From assembly GCF_020524765.1 (NCBI RefSeq), contig NZ_JAIVLR010000001.1, forward strand, positions 1,302,001-1,366,000: a stretch of DNA of 64,000 bases, written 5' to 3'. Made by a program: the position numbers and the translations under genes. This document shows, in pieces, positions 18,169 through 27,135 of the stretch. This stretch comes from Qipengyuania gaetbuli (GTDB taxonomy: Bacteria > Pseudomonadota > Alphaproteobacteria > Sphingomonadales > Sphingomonadaceae). Under the pieces are notes generated by a model, which saw only the letters and a list, made by a program, of their open reading frames with translations, had not been told where the DNA came from and did no database searches. Position 1 is the stretch's first letter; every line of letters begins with the position of its first letter.

Positions 18169-18184
18169 TGTTTCACGTGGAACA
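18169..18184. other. parS: parS site 1
   Basis: TGTTTCACGTGGAACA fits the ParB-binding consensus TGTTNCACGTGNAACA exactly. It lies between mnmE and mnmG, 2.5 kb before parA. It is the reverse complement of parS site 2. Confidence 0.92.
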
Positions 18185-18229
18185 TCTTCGGCTTTGACGC
18201 TTGGCGCAAAGGCAATTATCGGCCCAACC

Positions 18230-20083
18230 ATGCAGTCCTTCGAAGTCATCGTTATCGGCGGCGGCCATGCCGGCGTCGAGGCCGCCTGTGCCTCGGCGCG
18301 CATGGGTGCGCGCACCGCGCTGGTGAGCTTCGACCTGTCCAAGATAGGCGCGATGAGCTGCAACCCCGCGATTGGCGGTCTGGGCAAGGGCCACCTCGTC
18401 CGCGAGGTCGATGCGCTGGACGGGGTGATCGGCCGCGCTGCCGATGCGGCGGCAATCCATTATCGGATGCTCAACCGCTCGAAGGGAAGCGCCGTTTGGG
18501 GGCCGCGTATCCAGGCCGACCGCCGACTTTTCCATGCGGCGGTGCAGGACATCGTGGCGCGGCAGGATAACCTCACCCTTGTCGAAGGCGAGGCTGCTGC
18601 CTTGAAGCTTTCGAATGGCCGCGTCACCGGTCTCGAACTTGCCGACGGGTCTGCGCTGGAAAGTGCTGCGGTTATTCTCTGCACCGGGACTTTCCTGGGA
18701 GGCACGCTGTTTCGCGGCGAGGAACGGTTCGAAGGCGGACGGATCGGCGAGAACGCTGCCCATCGCCTTGCCGCCCAATTGCGCGATGCTGCCTTGCCGA
18801 TGGCTCGCCTCAAGACCGGCACCCCGCCACGTCTCGACGGGCGCACCATCGACTGGGCGCGCCTGGAAGAGCAGCCCTCCGATGGCGAGATGTGGACGAT
18901 GTCGTCCCTTTCGGAGGGGAGGGTCAATCCGCAGGTGTTCTGTGCGATCACGCGCACCAATGAACGGGCACACGACCTCATCCGGGCCAATCTCGACCGT
19001 TCGCCCCTGTTTTCCGGTGCCATCGGTGCGGCGGGGCCGCGCTATTGCCCTTCCATCGAGGACAAGATCCACCGATTCGGCGACAGGGACGGCCACCAGG
19101 TCTTCCTGGAACCGGAAGGGCTATCGACGCATCTTGTCTATCCCAATGGCATCAGCACATCGCTTCCGACGGATGTGCAGCTCGGCATGCTTCGTGCCAT
19201 GGAGGGCCTCGAGCGGGTGGAGATGGAGGTTCCGGGCTATGCGGTCGAGTACGACCATATCGACCCGCGCGCCCTCCGCTCCACGCTGGAGGTTCGGGAC
19301 ATTCCCGGCCTTTACTGTGCGGGGCAGATCAACGGAACCACGGGATACGAAGAAGCCGCCGCTCAGGGACTGGTGGCCGGTATGGAGGCGGCAGCTGCCG
19401 TTCTTGGATGTGAGAGTGCCAAGCTGGACCGGTCAAATTCCTACATCGCGGTGATGGTCGACGATCTCACGCTTCAGGGCGTCACCGAACCCTATCGCAT
19501 GCTCACCGCGCGCGCGGAGTACCGCTTGCGGCTACGCGCCGCCAACGCAGACACGCGCCTCACCCCTCTCGGGCTTGCAGCAGGGCTTATCGGGGAGGAG
19601 CGCCGTGAGTGGTTTGCCCGCCGTAGCGAGCGCCAGCAGGTCATCCAGAATTTGTTCGATGCCCCGATATCTGCGCGTGCGCTGACGGATGAAGGCAGCA
19701 CGGTGCGTCTCGACATGGGAACCCGCCCCGCAGCCGAATGGCTTCGCGGCGGACACGTTTCAATCAGAACCCTCGCCGATCTTGTCGAGGGCCTGGATCC
19801 GGCCGATCCGCTCGCCATAGAGATGGCGGAAGATGCCTTCTACGCGCCCTATCTGGAGCGGCAGGATGCGGAGCTGCGCGAACTGCGGGCGGGTGAAAAC
19901 CTGCGCATTCCTGACAGCTTCGCCTATGCCGCGATCCCGGGGCTTTCCAACGAAATGGTCGAGCGACTGTCAGCGGCCCAGCCCGCCTCCCTCGCCGCAG
20001 CGGGCCGCGTGCCCGGCGTTACTCCATCTGCGCTTGCAGCGTTGCTTGTGCATGTGAAGCGGGCGCAGGGGGTTGCGGCATGA
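18230..20083 (+). CDS. mnmG: tRNA uridine-5-carboxymethylaminomethyl modification enzyme MnmG
   Basis: FAD-dependent partner of MnmE, 617 aa. The dinucleotide-binding loop is [10 protein letters not shown] (10-19) and the family signatures [18 protein letters not shown] and [16 protein letters not shown] are present, with the C-terminal helical domain intact. The ATG giving [12 protein letters not shown] is used. Its stop overlaps the rsmG start (ATGA). Adjacent to its partner gene mnmE, with parS site 1 between the two. Confidence 0.97.
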   Translation: MQSFEVIVIGGGHAGVEAACASARMGARTALVSFDLSKIGAMSCNPAIGGLGKGHLVREVDALDGVIGRAADAAAIHYRMLNRSKGSAVWGPRIQADRRLFHAAVQDIVARQDNLTLVEGEAAALKLSNGRVTGLELADGSALESAAVILCTGTFLGGTLFRGEERFEGGRIGENAAHRLAAQLRDAALPMARLKTGTPPRLDGRTIDWARLEEQPSDGEMWTMSSLSEGRVNPQVFCAITRTNERAHDLIRANLDRSPLFSGAIGAAGPRYCPSIEDKIHRFGDRDGHQVFLEPEGLSTHLVYPNGISTSLPTDVQLGMLRAMEGLERVEMEVPGYAVEYDHIDPRALRSTLEVRDIPGLYCAGQINGTTGYEEAAAQGLVAGMEAAAAVLGCESAKLDRSNSYIAVMVDDLTLQGVTEPYRMLTARAEYRLRLRAANADTRLTPLGLAAGLIGEERREWFARRSERQQVIQNLFDAPISARALTDEGSTVRLDMGTRPAAEWLRGGHVSIRTLADLVEGLDPADPLAIEMAEDAFYAPYLERQDAELRELRAGENLRIPDSFAYAAIPGLSNEMVERLSAAQPASLAAAGRVPGVTPSALAALLVHVKRAQGVAA

Positions 20084-20712
20084 TCGGCGATGAAGGCAGC
20101 GCGCGCCAGTATGTCGCCCGGTTCGCCGATGCAGCTGCGCTCGAACGCCTGGAACGGCTCGGCAGCGCACTTGCGCAGGAAAACAAGCGCCAGAACCTGG
20201 TGGCCAAGGCCTCGCTTGATAGCATGTGGTCGCGGCACTTTGCCGATTCGGCGCAGCTTCTCGACCATGTTCCACGTGAAACATCGGGACCGTGGCTGGA
20301 CCTCGGGACGGGGGCGGGCCTTCCGGGGCTCGTCATCGCAGCTCTCCGCCCTGAGATGGAGGTTGTGCTCGTCGAATCGCGCAAACTGCGAGTTGCCTGG
20401 CTCGAGCGGATGAGGGACGAACTTGATTTGGCAAACTGTCATATCGAGGGCAGCCGGTTGGAACTGGTCGAAAGTTTTCCGGCAGGCGTGATTTCAGCAC
20501 GAGCCTTCGCTCCGTTGCCGAAACTCCTCCGGTTATCCGCACGCTTCTCCACAGAGCGGACGCATTGGGTGTTGCCCAAGGGGCGGTCGGCAGCGCAGGA
20601 AGTGCAGGAACTTCCAAAAACGCTCCGAAACATGTTCCACGTGGAACAATCTGTTACGGATAGCGAGGCCGGAATGGTCGTTGGCAGGGGCAAAGTGAGG
20701 GAAAAACAATGA
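20080..20712 (+). CDS. rsmG: 16S rRNA (guanine527-N7)-methyltransferase RsmG
   Basis: SAM-dependent methyltransferase of 210 aa acting on G527 of 16S rRNA. The SAM loop is [13 protein letters not shown] and the downstream [12 protein letters not shown] fits the family. Two parS sites lie inside the coding sequence and encode HVPRE and MFHVEQ, which explains those otherwise non-conserved residues. Coupled by ATGA to mnmG upstream and parA downstream. Confidence 0.94.
   Translation: MIGDEGSARQYVARFADAAALERLERLGSALAQENKRQNLVAKASLDSMWSRHFADSAQLLDHVPRETSGPWLDLGTGAGLPGLVIAALRPEMEVVLVESRKLRVAWLERMRDELDLANCHIEGSRLELVESFPAGVISARAFAPLPKLLRLSARFSTERTHWVLPKGRSAAQEVQELPKTLRNMFHVEQSVTDSEAGMVVGRGKVREKQ
20268..20283. 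other. parS: parS site 2 (inside rsmG)
   Basis: TGTTCCACGTGAAACA, exact match to the consensus and the reverse complement of site 1. It lies within the rsmG reading frame. Confidence 0.93.
20633..20648. other. parS: parS site 3 (inside rsmG, perfect palindrome)
   Basis: TGTTCCACGTGGAACA, a perfect 16-bp palindrome matching the ParB-binding consensus. It lies 61 bases before the parA start codon. Confidence 0.95.
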
Positions 20713-21500
20713 TTACCGTCGCAATTGCCAACCAGAAGGGCGGAGTGGGCAAAACCACGACCGCCATCAATATCGCAACTGCGATGGCCGCCACCGGCTG
20801 GAAAACCCTGCTCATCGACCTCGATCCGCAAGGAAACGCTTCGACTGGGATGGGGATTGAAGGCTCGGCGCGCGAATACACCAGTTATGACCTTCTTCTC
20901 GAAGAAGCATCGCTGGCCCAGTGCGCCCAGCCGACGGAAATTCCAGGGCTGGATATCGTGCCGGCAACCCAGGACCTGTCCGGCGCCGAGGTTGAACTCG
21001 TCTCGGTGGAAGATCGCACCGCGCGCCTTTCCAAGGCTCTGGGCCAGGCCGGGAAGGGTGGATTCGCCGGATACGACATCTGTTTCATCGATTGCCCGCC
21101 TTCGCTGGGCCTGCTGACGCTGAATGCCTTGGGCGCGGCGGACACACTGCTCGTGCCCCTGCAATGCGAGTTTTTCGCCCTGGAAGGCCTTAGCCAGCTC
21201 TTGCAAACGGTGGAGCGGGTGCAGCAGCGCTTCAATCCCGATCTCGGCATTGTCGGCGTTGCGTTGACGATGTTCGACCGCCGTAACCGCCTGACCGACC
21301 AGGTGGCCGACGATGTTCGCGATTGCCTCGGCAATCTGGTTTTCGAAAACGTCATTCCGCGCAATGTTCGCCTGTCGGAAGCGCCGAGCCACGGGATGCC
21401 CGCGCTCGTCTATGACCACAATTGTCCCGGCAGCCGCGCCTACATCGGATTGGCGCGCGAGCTGATCGGGCGCCTGCCGGAAAGAAGGAAGGCCGCATGA
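20709..21500 (+). CDS. parA: Chromosome partitioning ATPase ParA (Soj)
   Basis: Deviant Walker-type ATPase of 263 aa that moves ParB-parS complexes during chromosome segregation. Walker A KGGVGKTT with signature Lys10 and Lys15, switch I DLDPQGNAS, and Walker B CFIDCPPSLG are intact. No N-terminal DNA-binding extension, as expected for a chromosomal ParA. Stop overlaps the parB start (ATGA). Three parS sites lie within 2.6 kb upstream. Confidence 0.96.
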   Translation: MITVAIANQKGGVGKTTTAINIATAMAATGWKTLLIDLDPQGNASTGMGIEGSAREYTSYDLLLEEASLAQCAQPTEIPGLDIVPATQDLSGAEVELVSVEDRTARLSKALGQAGKGGFAGYDICFIDCPPSLGLLTLNALGAADTLLVPLQCEFFALEGLSQLLQTVERVQQRFNPDLGIVGVALTMFDRRNRLTDQVADDVRDCLGNLVFENVIPRNVRLSEAPSHGMPALVYDHNCPGSRAYIGLARELIGRLPERRKAA

Positions 21501-22435
21501 GCCAAGCTATCGACCGCAAGAAGAAACTCGGCCGTGGCCTCGGCGCGCTTCTGGGCGAGGTCCAGCGCGAAGAGCCGCTAATCAATTCCTCGAGCGAAAG
21601 CAGTGATTTAACCGGTTCGACGCCTGCTCAAGCCACATCCGGGCTCGCCAGCATTCCGGTTGCGGATATCGAACCCCTACCCGGGCAGCCGCGTACCCAT
21701 TTCGACAGCGATGCGCTGGACGAGCTTGCGGCCTCGATCGCCCAGCGCGGCGTTATCCAGCCGATTATCGTCACGCCGCGAAGCGGGGGGCGCTATCGCC
21801 TCGTTGCCGGCGAACGTCGCTGGCGTGCAGCGCAGCGCGCAAGGCTCCACCAGATACCCGCCATCGTCCGCGAACTCGATCAGCGCGAAGTTCTGGCGCT
21901 GGCGCTGATCGAAAACCTCCAGCGCGAAGATCTCAACCCGCTGGAAGAAGCGCGGGCATATCAGAAGCTTGCTGATGACGAGGGGATGACCCAGGCGGAA
22001 ATCGCCGGCCTTGTCGACAAGTCGCGCAGCCACGTCGCCAATCTCCAGCGCCTGCTGGCGCTTCCCGAGGACGTCCTTGCCCTCCTTGCGAACGGCAGGC
22101 TTTCCATGGGCCATGCCCGCGCGCTGATCGGCAACGAGGGCGCATCGGAACTCGCCTCGCGCGCGGTGAAGGAAGGTCTTTCGGTCCGCGAAGTCGAGAA
22201 GATGGCGCGCAAGGGCGGGGCTTCTGCCAAACCGCGCAAGTCGCGTCCCAGCGTGCCCGAAGCCGAGACCGATGCCGATATCGCGGCGGTGCAGGGGCAT
22301 CTGGAGGAATTTCTCGGACTGCCGGTGCAGATCAGGACCGACGGCACGCCGAATACCGGTACGGTGACCATTCGCTACCGCACGCTCGACCAGCTGGACC
22401 TTATCTGCCAGCGCCTGACCGGCGGCGATATCTGA
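21497..22435 (+). CDS. parB: Chromosome partitioning protein ParB (Spo0J)
   Basis: parS-binding CTPase clamp of 312 aa. LGRGLGALLGE opens the protein (11-21, ParA-contacting region); the CTP-binding motif GERRWRAAQ starts at residue 105; LIENLQREDLNPLEEA follows; the helix-turn-helix is MTQAEIAGLVDKSRSHVANL; the C-terminal dimerisation domain is present. The ATG overlapping the parA stop is chosen, preceded by AAGAAGGAAGG. Together with parA and three nearby parS sites it forms a complete segregation locus. Confidence 0.96.
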   Translation: MSQAIDRKKKLGRGLGALLGEVQREEPLINSSSESSDLTGSTPAQATSGLASIPVADIEPLPGQPRTHFDSDALDELAASIAQRGVIQPIIVTPRSGGRYRLVAGERRWRAAQRARLHQIPAIVRELDQREVLALALIENLQREDLNPLEEARAYQKLADDEGMTQAEIAGLVDKSRSHVANLQRLLALPEDVLALLANGRLSMGHARALIGNEGASELASRAVKEGLSVREVEKMARKGGASAKPRKSRPSVPEAETDADIAAVQGHLEEFLGLPVQIRTDGTPNTGTVTIRYRTLDQLDLICQRLTGGDI

Positions 22436-22438
22436 GCC

Positions 22439-22469
22439 AGGGCGGACGCTGTGACGTCCGTTCCGCCCT
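22439..22469. terminator. Hairpin between convergent parB and glycine-zipper genes
   Basis: Seven-base arms AGGGCGG (22439-22445) and CCGCCCT (22463-22469) enclose a second short stem (GGACG / CGTCC). It is placed right after the parB stop and at the 3' end of the opposing gene. The T-run is poor, so it may be a weak or Rho-assisted terminator. Confidence 0.4.
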
Positions 22470-23214
22470 ATTCCTTGGTTTCGACCTCGACCTCGACTTC
22501 GCGATAAACCGCCTTTTGGGGTACGGTCACCGTGACGGGCACGAGCATGTATTCCTGTCCGTAATAGGCAGGGGCTCCGCGCAGCTCGCCCGACTGTGCG
22601 CTGGCCATGTAATCGTCGAGATAGGCCTCGCATTCGCCATAGGCCTCGGCCGAAGGTTGCGCATCGCCCTCCACTGCATCGCCGATAGCTGCGCCGGCCA
22701 GCCCGCCTGCGACCACTCCGGCGACGGTGCCGAGCGTGCGATTTCCGCGACCCGCGATGCGGTTGCCGAGGACGCCGCCCAATGCAGCGCCTGCCAGCGC
22801 ACCGATAACTTCGCCGCGCTTGTCGTCTTCATAGGTCGAGAGCCGGTCGCGGCACTCGGCAAGCCAGGCGGCGCGATCGAACTGGACGATGCGTCCACCT
22901 GGCGGAACCGGGAAGGCGCCGGCACCGCCAGATGGAACATAAGTCATTGAGCGTACGGTATTTGCAGGCATGGAGTGGAACCGGTGGACGGTCCCGTCCT
23001 GCTGCACCCAGTCGGCGCCTGCCTGCGCCGGATCGCGGCGGATGATGATCCGCTCGATAACGACCGGTTCGCCCTGGGGGGTGACGGCTTCGGCGGGCAG
23101 CATGACCCGCTCCTCGATCTCGATGACTCTTTCGGCCGGCTTGGCTTCCTGTGCGAGGGCAGGAGCGCCGGAAATGGCTGCAAGGCCGGCAAGGGCAAGG
23201 GCGGTACGGTTCAT
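22468..23214 (-). CDS. Glycine-zipper 2TM-domain envelope protein
   Basis: Exported protein of 248 aa: signal peptide 1-21 (ending APALAQ), a polar N-terminal part, then a glycine-zipper segment GALAGAALGGVLGNRIAG and GVVAGGLAGAAIGDAVEG (about 140-183) that forms paired membrane helices in the Rick_17kDa/SlyB-like superfamily. No lipobox Cys follows the signal. These proteins are thought to affect outer-membrane integrity, but the exact role is unknown. Confidence 0.82.
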   Translation of the reverse strand: MNRTALALAGLAAISGAPALAQEAKPAERVIEIEERVMLPAEAVTPQGEPVVIERIIIRRDPAQAGADWVQQDGTVHRFHSMPANTVRSMTYVPSGGAGAFPVPPGGRIVQFDRAAWLAECRDRLSTYEDDKRGEVIGALAGAALGGVLGNRIAGRGNRTLGTVAGVVAGGLAGAAIGDAVEGDAQPSAEAYGECEAYLDDYMASAQSGELRGAPAYYGQEYMLVPVTVTVPQKAVYREVEVEVETKE

Positions 23215-23314
23215 GACGGGCGCTCCACGCGGGGATTGGCGATTTCAGGCGAAACTATCACCCGCACGCAAGACCGGCAAAAAAGCTGCACCTGCGTCCC
23301 CTTTCGGGGCAGAA

Positions 23315-23797
23315 TCAGATCCGGTTGGCGAGGATTTCCGCCAAGCGCTCGATTCCCGCGCGGTCATCCTGGTCGAAGCGGGCCTTCGACGGGCTATCGA
23401 GATCGATGACGGCGATAACCTCGCCGCCACGCATGACCGGTACGACGAGTTCCGAATTCGTGATCGCATCGCAGGCAATGTGTCCGGGGAAGGCGTGGAC
23501 ATCCTCGACCAGCTGCGTTTCGCCGTTTTGTGCCGCGGCCCCGCATACGCCGCTGCCCAGCGGGATGCGGATGCAGGCCGGGCGGCCCACGAAGGGGCCG
23601 AGTACCAGCTCACCGTCCACCATGCGGTAGAAACCCGCCCAGTTGAGGTCGGGCAGGAAATCCCACAGCAGGGCAGCGATATTGGCCATGTTCGCCACTA
23701 CGTCGGCCTCGCTCGACGTCAACGCGTCGGCGGCATCGACCAGCTGGCGATAGGCTTCGGGCTTGGGGCAATCCGGGGCGGGGCGGAAATCGAACAT
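23315..23797 (-). CDS. msrC: Free methionine-(R)-sulfoxide reductase
   Basis: GAF-fold enzyme of 160 aa that reduces free Met-R-sulfoxide, using thioredoxin. The three redox cysteines are C75, C85 and C109, with exactly the 10- and 24-residue spacing of the E. coli enzyme (84/94/118). LGSGVCG and VIDLDSP complete the signature. Role: oxidative damage repair. It is divergent from the PQQ-type dehydrogenase gene with a 77-base gap. Confidence 0.93.
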   Translation of the reverse strand: MFDFRPAPDCPKPEAYRQLVDAADALTSSEADVVANMANIAALLWDFLPDLNWAGFYRMVDGELVLGPFVGRPACIRIPLGSGVCGAAAQNGETQLVEDVHAFPGHIACDAITNSELVVPVMRGGEVIAVIDLDSPSKARFDQDDRAGIERLAEILANRI

Positions 23798-23874
23798 ACC
23801 GAGCGATCTAGGCGAAAGAGCCGCGCTTGCAAGGGGCGTTGCGAGCGCGGCGGGCCTGTCGTATCGCCTGCATC

Positions 23875-25326
23875 ATGAGCATTCTCAAGAAGCTGGGCAT
23901 CGCCCTTCTCGTCATCGTCGCGATCCTTGCCATCGCGTTCTATTTCCTCTCGCGCGGGGATACGGCCGATATTCCGTTCGACGAGGTGGTCGGCACCGAT
24001 CCGCGTCTTGACGAACCCGATGCGGAAACATTCCCGACAGTCGCCATCGCCGAGCCGGTGGGCTGGGCAGAGGGCGAAGCGCCGGATGCTGCAGAAGGTC
24101 TGGCCGTAAACCGCTTCGCCGAGGGGCTGGAGCACCCGCGCACGGTGCAGGCGCTGCCCAATGGCGATATCCTCGTGTCGCTAACCCGCGCTCCGGCCAA
24201 GGACGAGGGCGGGATTACCGCATGGATTGCGGACTTGCTGATGAGCCGCGCCGGTGCCGGCGGCGAATCGCCCAACCAGGTCGTCCTGCTGCGCGATGGC
24301 GACGGCGACGGTGTTGCCGAAACGCGCAAGGTGCTGCTCGACGGGCTCGATTCGCCTTCGGGCCTCGCATGGGGCGACGGCACGCTCTACGTCGCCAATC
24401 ACGACGAGGTCCTGGCCTATCCTTATAATCTGGGTGCTGACGGCGTGTCCGGCGACCCGCGCAAGATAACCGATCTGGCGCCGGCCGGCGGGCACTGGAT
24501 GCGCAACCTTGCGCTCCACCCCGAAGGCGACCGCCTCTACATCGCAGTCGGTTCCGATACGAACATCGCCGACAAGGGCATGGAGGCCGAAGAAGGCCGC
24601 GCGCTGATCTGGGAAGTGAACCTCGAGACCGGCAGGCGCCGCGTCTTTGCAGGCGGCCTCCGCAATGCCAACGGCCTCGATTTCAGCCCGTGGTCCGGCG
24701 AACTCTGGACCACCGTGAACGAGCGCGACATGCTCGGCTCCGACCTCGTGCCCGACTACCTCACCAATGTACCCGTCGGCGCCCAGTACGGCTGGCCCTG
24801 GGTCTATTTCGGCGACAATTTCGACCGCCGGGTGAAATACCCCTATCCGAGCTACATCAACTACGTGCGCACCCCCGAATATTCACTCGGACCGCACGTG
24901 GCTGCGCTGGGCCTCGTATTCAGCCGCGAAGGGGCTGCGCTGGGCGACAAGTTCTCGAGCGGCGCTTTCATCGCGCGCCACGGTTCGTGGAACCGCAAGC
25001 CGCCTTCGGGCTATGACGTGGTCTATGTCGCCTTCGACGATCGCGGCAATCCGACCGGACAACCAGTCGAGGTCCTTGGCGGCTTCCTGACCGGTGACGG
25101 CACGACGCGCGGGCGGCCGACCTGGGTCGAATGGGCTGGCGACGGCTCGCTCCTCGTCAGCGACGATACCGCCGGCATCATCTGGCGTGTCAGCGCGCCC
25201 GGCGCGAAGCCGCAGGCTGCGATCGAGCGGGTTACCGGCCGCCGCTTGCCGCCCCAGCGCGAACTCCGCGGGCAGGAGGCGACATTCGGGCGCGACGATT
25301 ATGCGCGGCAGGTGACCGCCGACTAA
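23875..25326 (+). CDS. PQQ-dependent sugar dehydrogenase / sorbosone dehydrogenase family protein
   Basis: Membrane-anchored or exported six-bladed propeller of 483 aa. One N-terminal hydrophobic segment (about 5-25) without a clear cleavage site, then repeated blade motifs (LEHPRTVQALPNGDILVS, DSPSGLAWGDGTLYVAN, GGHWMRNLALHPEGDRLYIA, RNANGLDFSPWSGELWTTVNE). This is the GDH-B/sorbosone dehydrogenase fold; actual PQQ binding and substrate are inferred only from family. The first ATG of MSILKKLGIA is used. No PQQ synthesis genes are nearby. Confidence 0.82.
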   Translation: MSILKKLGIALLVIVAILAIAFYFLSRGDTADIPFDEVVGTDPRLDEPDAETFPTVAIAEPVGWAEGEAPDAAEGLAVNRFAEGLEHPRTVQALPNGDILVSLTRAPAKDEGGITAWIADLLMSRAGAGGESPNQVVLLRDGDGDGVAETRKVLLDGLDSPSGLAWGDGTLYVANHDEVLAYPYNLGADGVSGDPRKITDLAPAGGHWMRNLALHPEGDRLYIAVGSDTNIADKGMEAEEGRALIWEVNLETGRRRVFAGGLRNANGLDFSPWSGELWTTVNERDMLGSDLVPDYLTNVPVGAQYGWPWVYFGDNFDRRVKYPYPSYINYVRTPEYSLGPHVAALGLVFSREGAALGDKFSSGAFIARHGSWNRKPPSGYDVVYVAFDDRGNPTGQPVEVLGGFLTGDGTTRGRPTWVEWAGDGSLLVSDDTAGIIWRVSAPGAKPQAAIERVTGRRLPPQRELRGQEATFGRDDYARQVTAD

Positions 25327-25347
25327 AGTTGCGCCGCGCGACTTGCG

Positions 25348-27087
25348 TCAGCCGAGCAGGGCTTCGGTGTCGATCGCGTAGAGCGCTTCGGCGCCTGCCA
25401 TGGCCGACGTTCGCAGGCCCGCAGCCTCCGGCACGATCCGGTCGAGGAAGAAACGCACGCTTGCAGGCTTCGTGACGGCAAGCGACGGCGCAGCGCCCGC
25501 TTCCACCGCGCGAAGCTGGCGCACCAGCTGCCAGCCTGCGACCGACACGGCGAGCATGGTGGTGAAGGGAACGCTGCCGGCCAGACGGTCGTCGAGGCTG
25601 GCTTCATCGCTCATCCAAGCGGCGACGGCAGCGCAATCCTTGGCGAGGGCTGCCAGCGCCGGTTCGTCGGCGCAATCGCGCGCGATGTCCTCTGTCAGCG
25701 ATACCAGCGACTGTCCGCCGTCGAGTCCAAGCTTGCGGGTGACGAGATCGGCGGCCTGGATGCCGTTGGTACCCTCGTAGATCGGGGCGATGCGCGAATC
25801 GCGCCAGTGCTGGGCCGCGCCGGTTTCCTCGACGAAGCCCATGCCGCCGTGGACCTGGATCCCGAGGCTCGCGACCTCGGTTCCGATATCGGTGCCCCAT
25901 GCCTTGATCAGCGGGGTCAGGACCTCGCCGCGCGCCCTGGCGGCTTCATCGCCCAGCACACCGCGATCGACTTGTCCGGCGGTGTAATAGAGCAACGCGC
26001 GCGCACCTTCGGTCAGTGCCTTCATGCGCAGGAGCATGCGGCGCACGTCGGGATGTTCGACGATGGCCACGGGGTTCTTGTCGGGCGAGCCTGCGCGGGC
26101 CGACTGCACGCGGTCCCGCGCATAGCCGAGCGCCTGCTGCGTCGCGCGCTCCCCGATCTGGACGCCCTGGTTGCCGACATTGATGCGCGCGTTGTTCATC
26201 ATCGTGAACATGGCCGCGAGGCCGCGGTTGGGCGCGCCGACCAGTTCACCGATGCACTCGTCATTGTCGCCATAGCTCATGACGCAGGTGGGCGAGGCGT
26301 TGATGCCGAGCTTGTGTTCGAGGCTGACGCAGCGCACATCGTTGCGTGGACCGAGCGAACCATCTGAATTCACGTGATATTTCGGCACGACAAAAAGCGA
26401 GATGCCGCGGCTGCCCTCGGGCGCGTCGGGCAGGCGCGCAAGGACGAGGTGGATGATGTTCTTCGACAGCTCGTGCTCGCCCCAGGTGATGTAGATCTTC
26501 TGGCCCTTGATCCGGTACTTGCCCGAATGCTCGCCTTCTTCGATCGGCATGGCGGTCGCGCGCAGCGCGCCGACATCGCTGCCGGCCTGCGGTTCGGTCA
26601 GGTTCATCGTGCCCGACCATTCGCCGCTCACCAGCTTCGGCAGGTACTTGTGCTGCAGGTCCTCCGAACCGTGATGCTCCAGCGCCTCGATCGCGCCCAC
26701 GCTGAGCATCGGGAGCAGGTTGAACGCCATGTTCGCCGTGCCGAGGTTCTCGAGCACGTTGCAGGCAAGCGTGAAGGGCAGGCCCTGTCCGCCGAATTCC
26801 GCAGGCGAGGCAATCGCGTTCCAGCCCTGCTCGACATAGGCTTCGTAGGCTTCGGCATAGCCCTCGGGCAGACGCACGACGCCGTTCTCCAGCTTCGCTC
26901 CTTCCAGATCGCCCACGCGGTTGAGCGGCGCGAACTCGCCGGCGGCAAACTGGCCCACGCCCTCGACGATGGCCTCGACCATGTCGGGCTCGGCAGCGGC
27001 GAATTTTTCCGTTCTCGCCAGTTCCTCGATCCCGGCATTGACGCGGATGGCGAGCAGCTGGTCCTGGGTGGCTGGAGTGTAAGTCAC
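25348..27087 (-). CDS. Acyl-CoA dehydrogenase, long FadE-type
   Basis: FAD enzyme of 579 aa performing alpha,beta-dehydrogenation of acyl-CoA. Contains NLTEPQAGSDVGA (FAD/substrate signature), IYITWGEHEL, the C-terminal IHGG-like GIQVHGGMGFVEE, and YEGTNGIQAADL with the presumed catalytic Glu. The C-terminal extra domain places it with the ~600-residue class used for longer chains. GTG start with AGAGGAA eight bases upstream; no conserved sequence precedes it although the frame continues. Divergent from tsaC. Confidence 0.92.
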   Translation of the reverse strand: MTYTPATQDQLLAIRVNAGIEELARTEKFAAAEPDMVEAIVEGVGQFAAGEFAPLNRVGDLEGAKLENGVVRLPEGYAEAYEAYVEQGWNAIASPAEFGGQGLPFTLACNVLENLGTANMAFNLLPMLSVGAIEALEHHGSEDLQHKYLPKLVSGEWSGTMNLTEPQAGSDVGALRATAMPIEEGEHSGKYRIKGQKIYITWGEHELSKNIIHLVLARLPDAPEGSRGISLFVVPKYHVNSDGSLGPRNDVRCVSLEHKLGINASPTCVMSYGDNDECIGELVGAPNRGLAAMFTMMNNARINVGNQGVQIGERATQQALGYARDRVQSARAGSPDKNPVAIVEHPDVRRMLLRMKALTEGARALLYYTAGQVDRGVLGDEAARARGEVLTPLIKAWGTDIGTEVASLGIQVHGGMGFVEETGAAQHWRDSRIAPIYEGTNGIQAADLVTRKLGLDGGQSLVSLTEDIARDCADEPALAALAKDCAAVAAWMSDEASLDDRLAGSVPFTTMLAVSVAGWQLVRQLRAVEAGAAPSLAVTKPASVRFFLDRIVPEAAGLRTSAMAGAEALYAIDTEALLG

Positions 27088-27135
27088 GGGTGCATTCCTC
27101 TTGGCTTTCTGCAGCGTCAGATATAGCGCGCGGGC

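Noticed and set aside
26374-26385. CACGTG near this point as a fourth parS
   Set aside because: Flanks do not match TGTTN...NAACA; the same holds for other CACGTG occurrences such as near 7297, 8551 and 47683.
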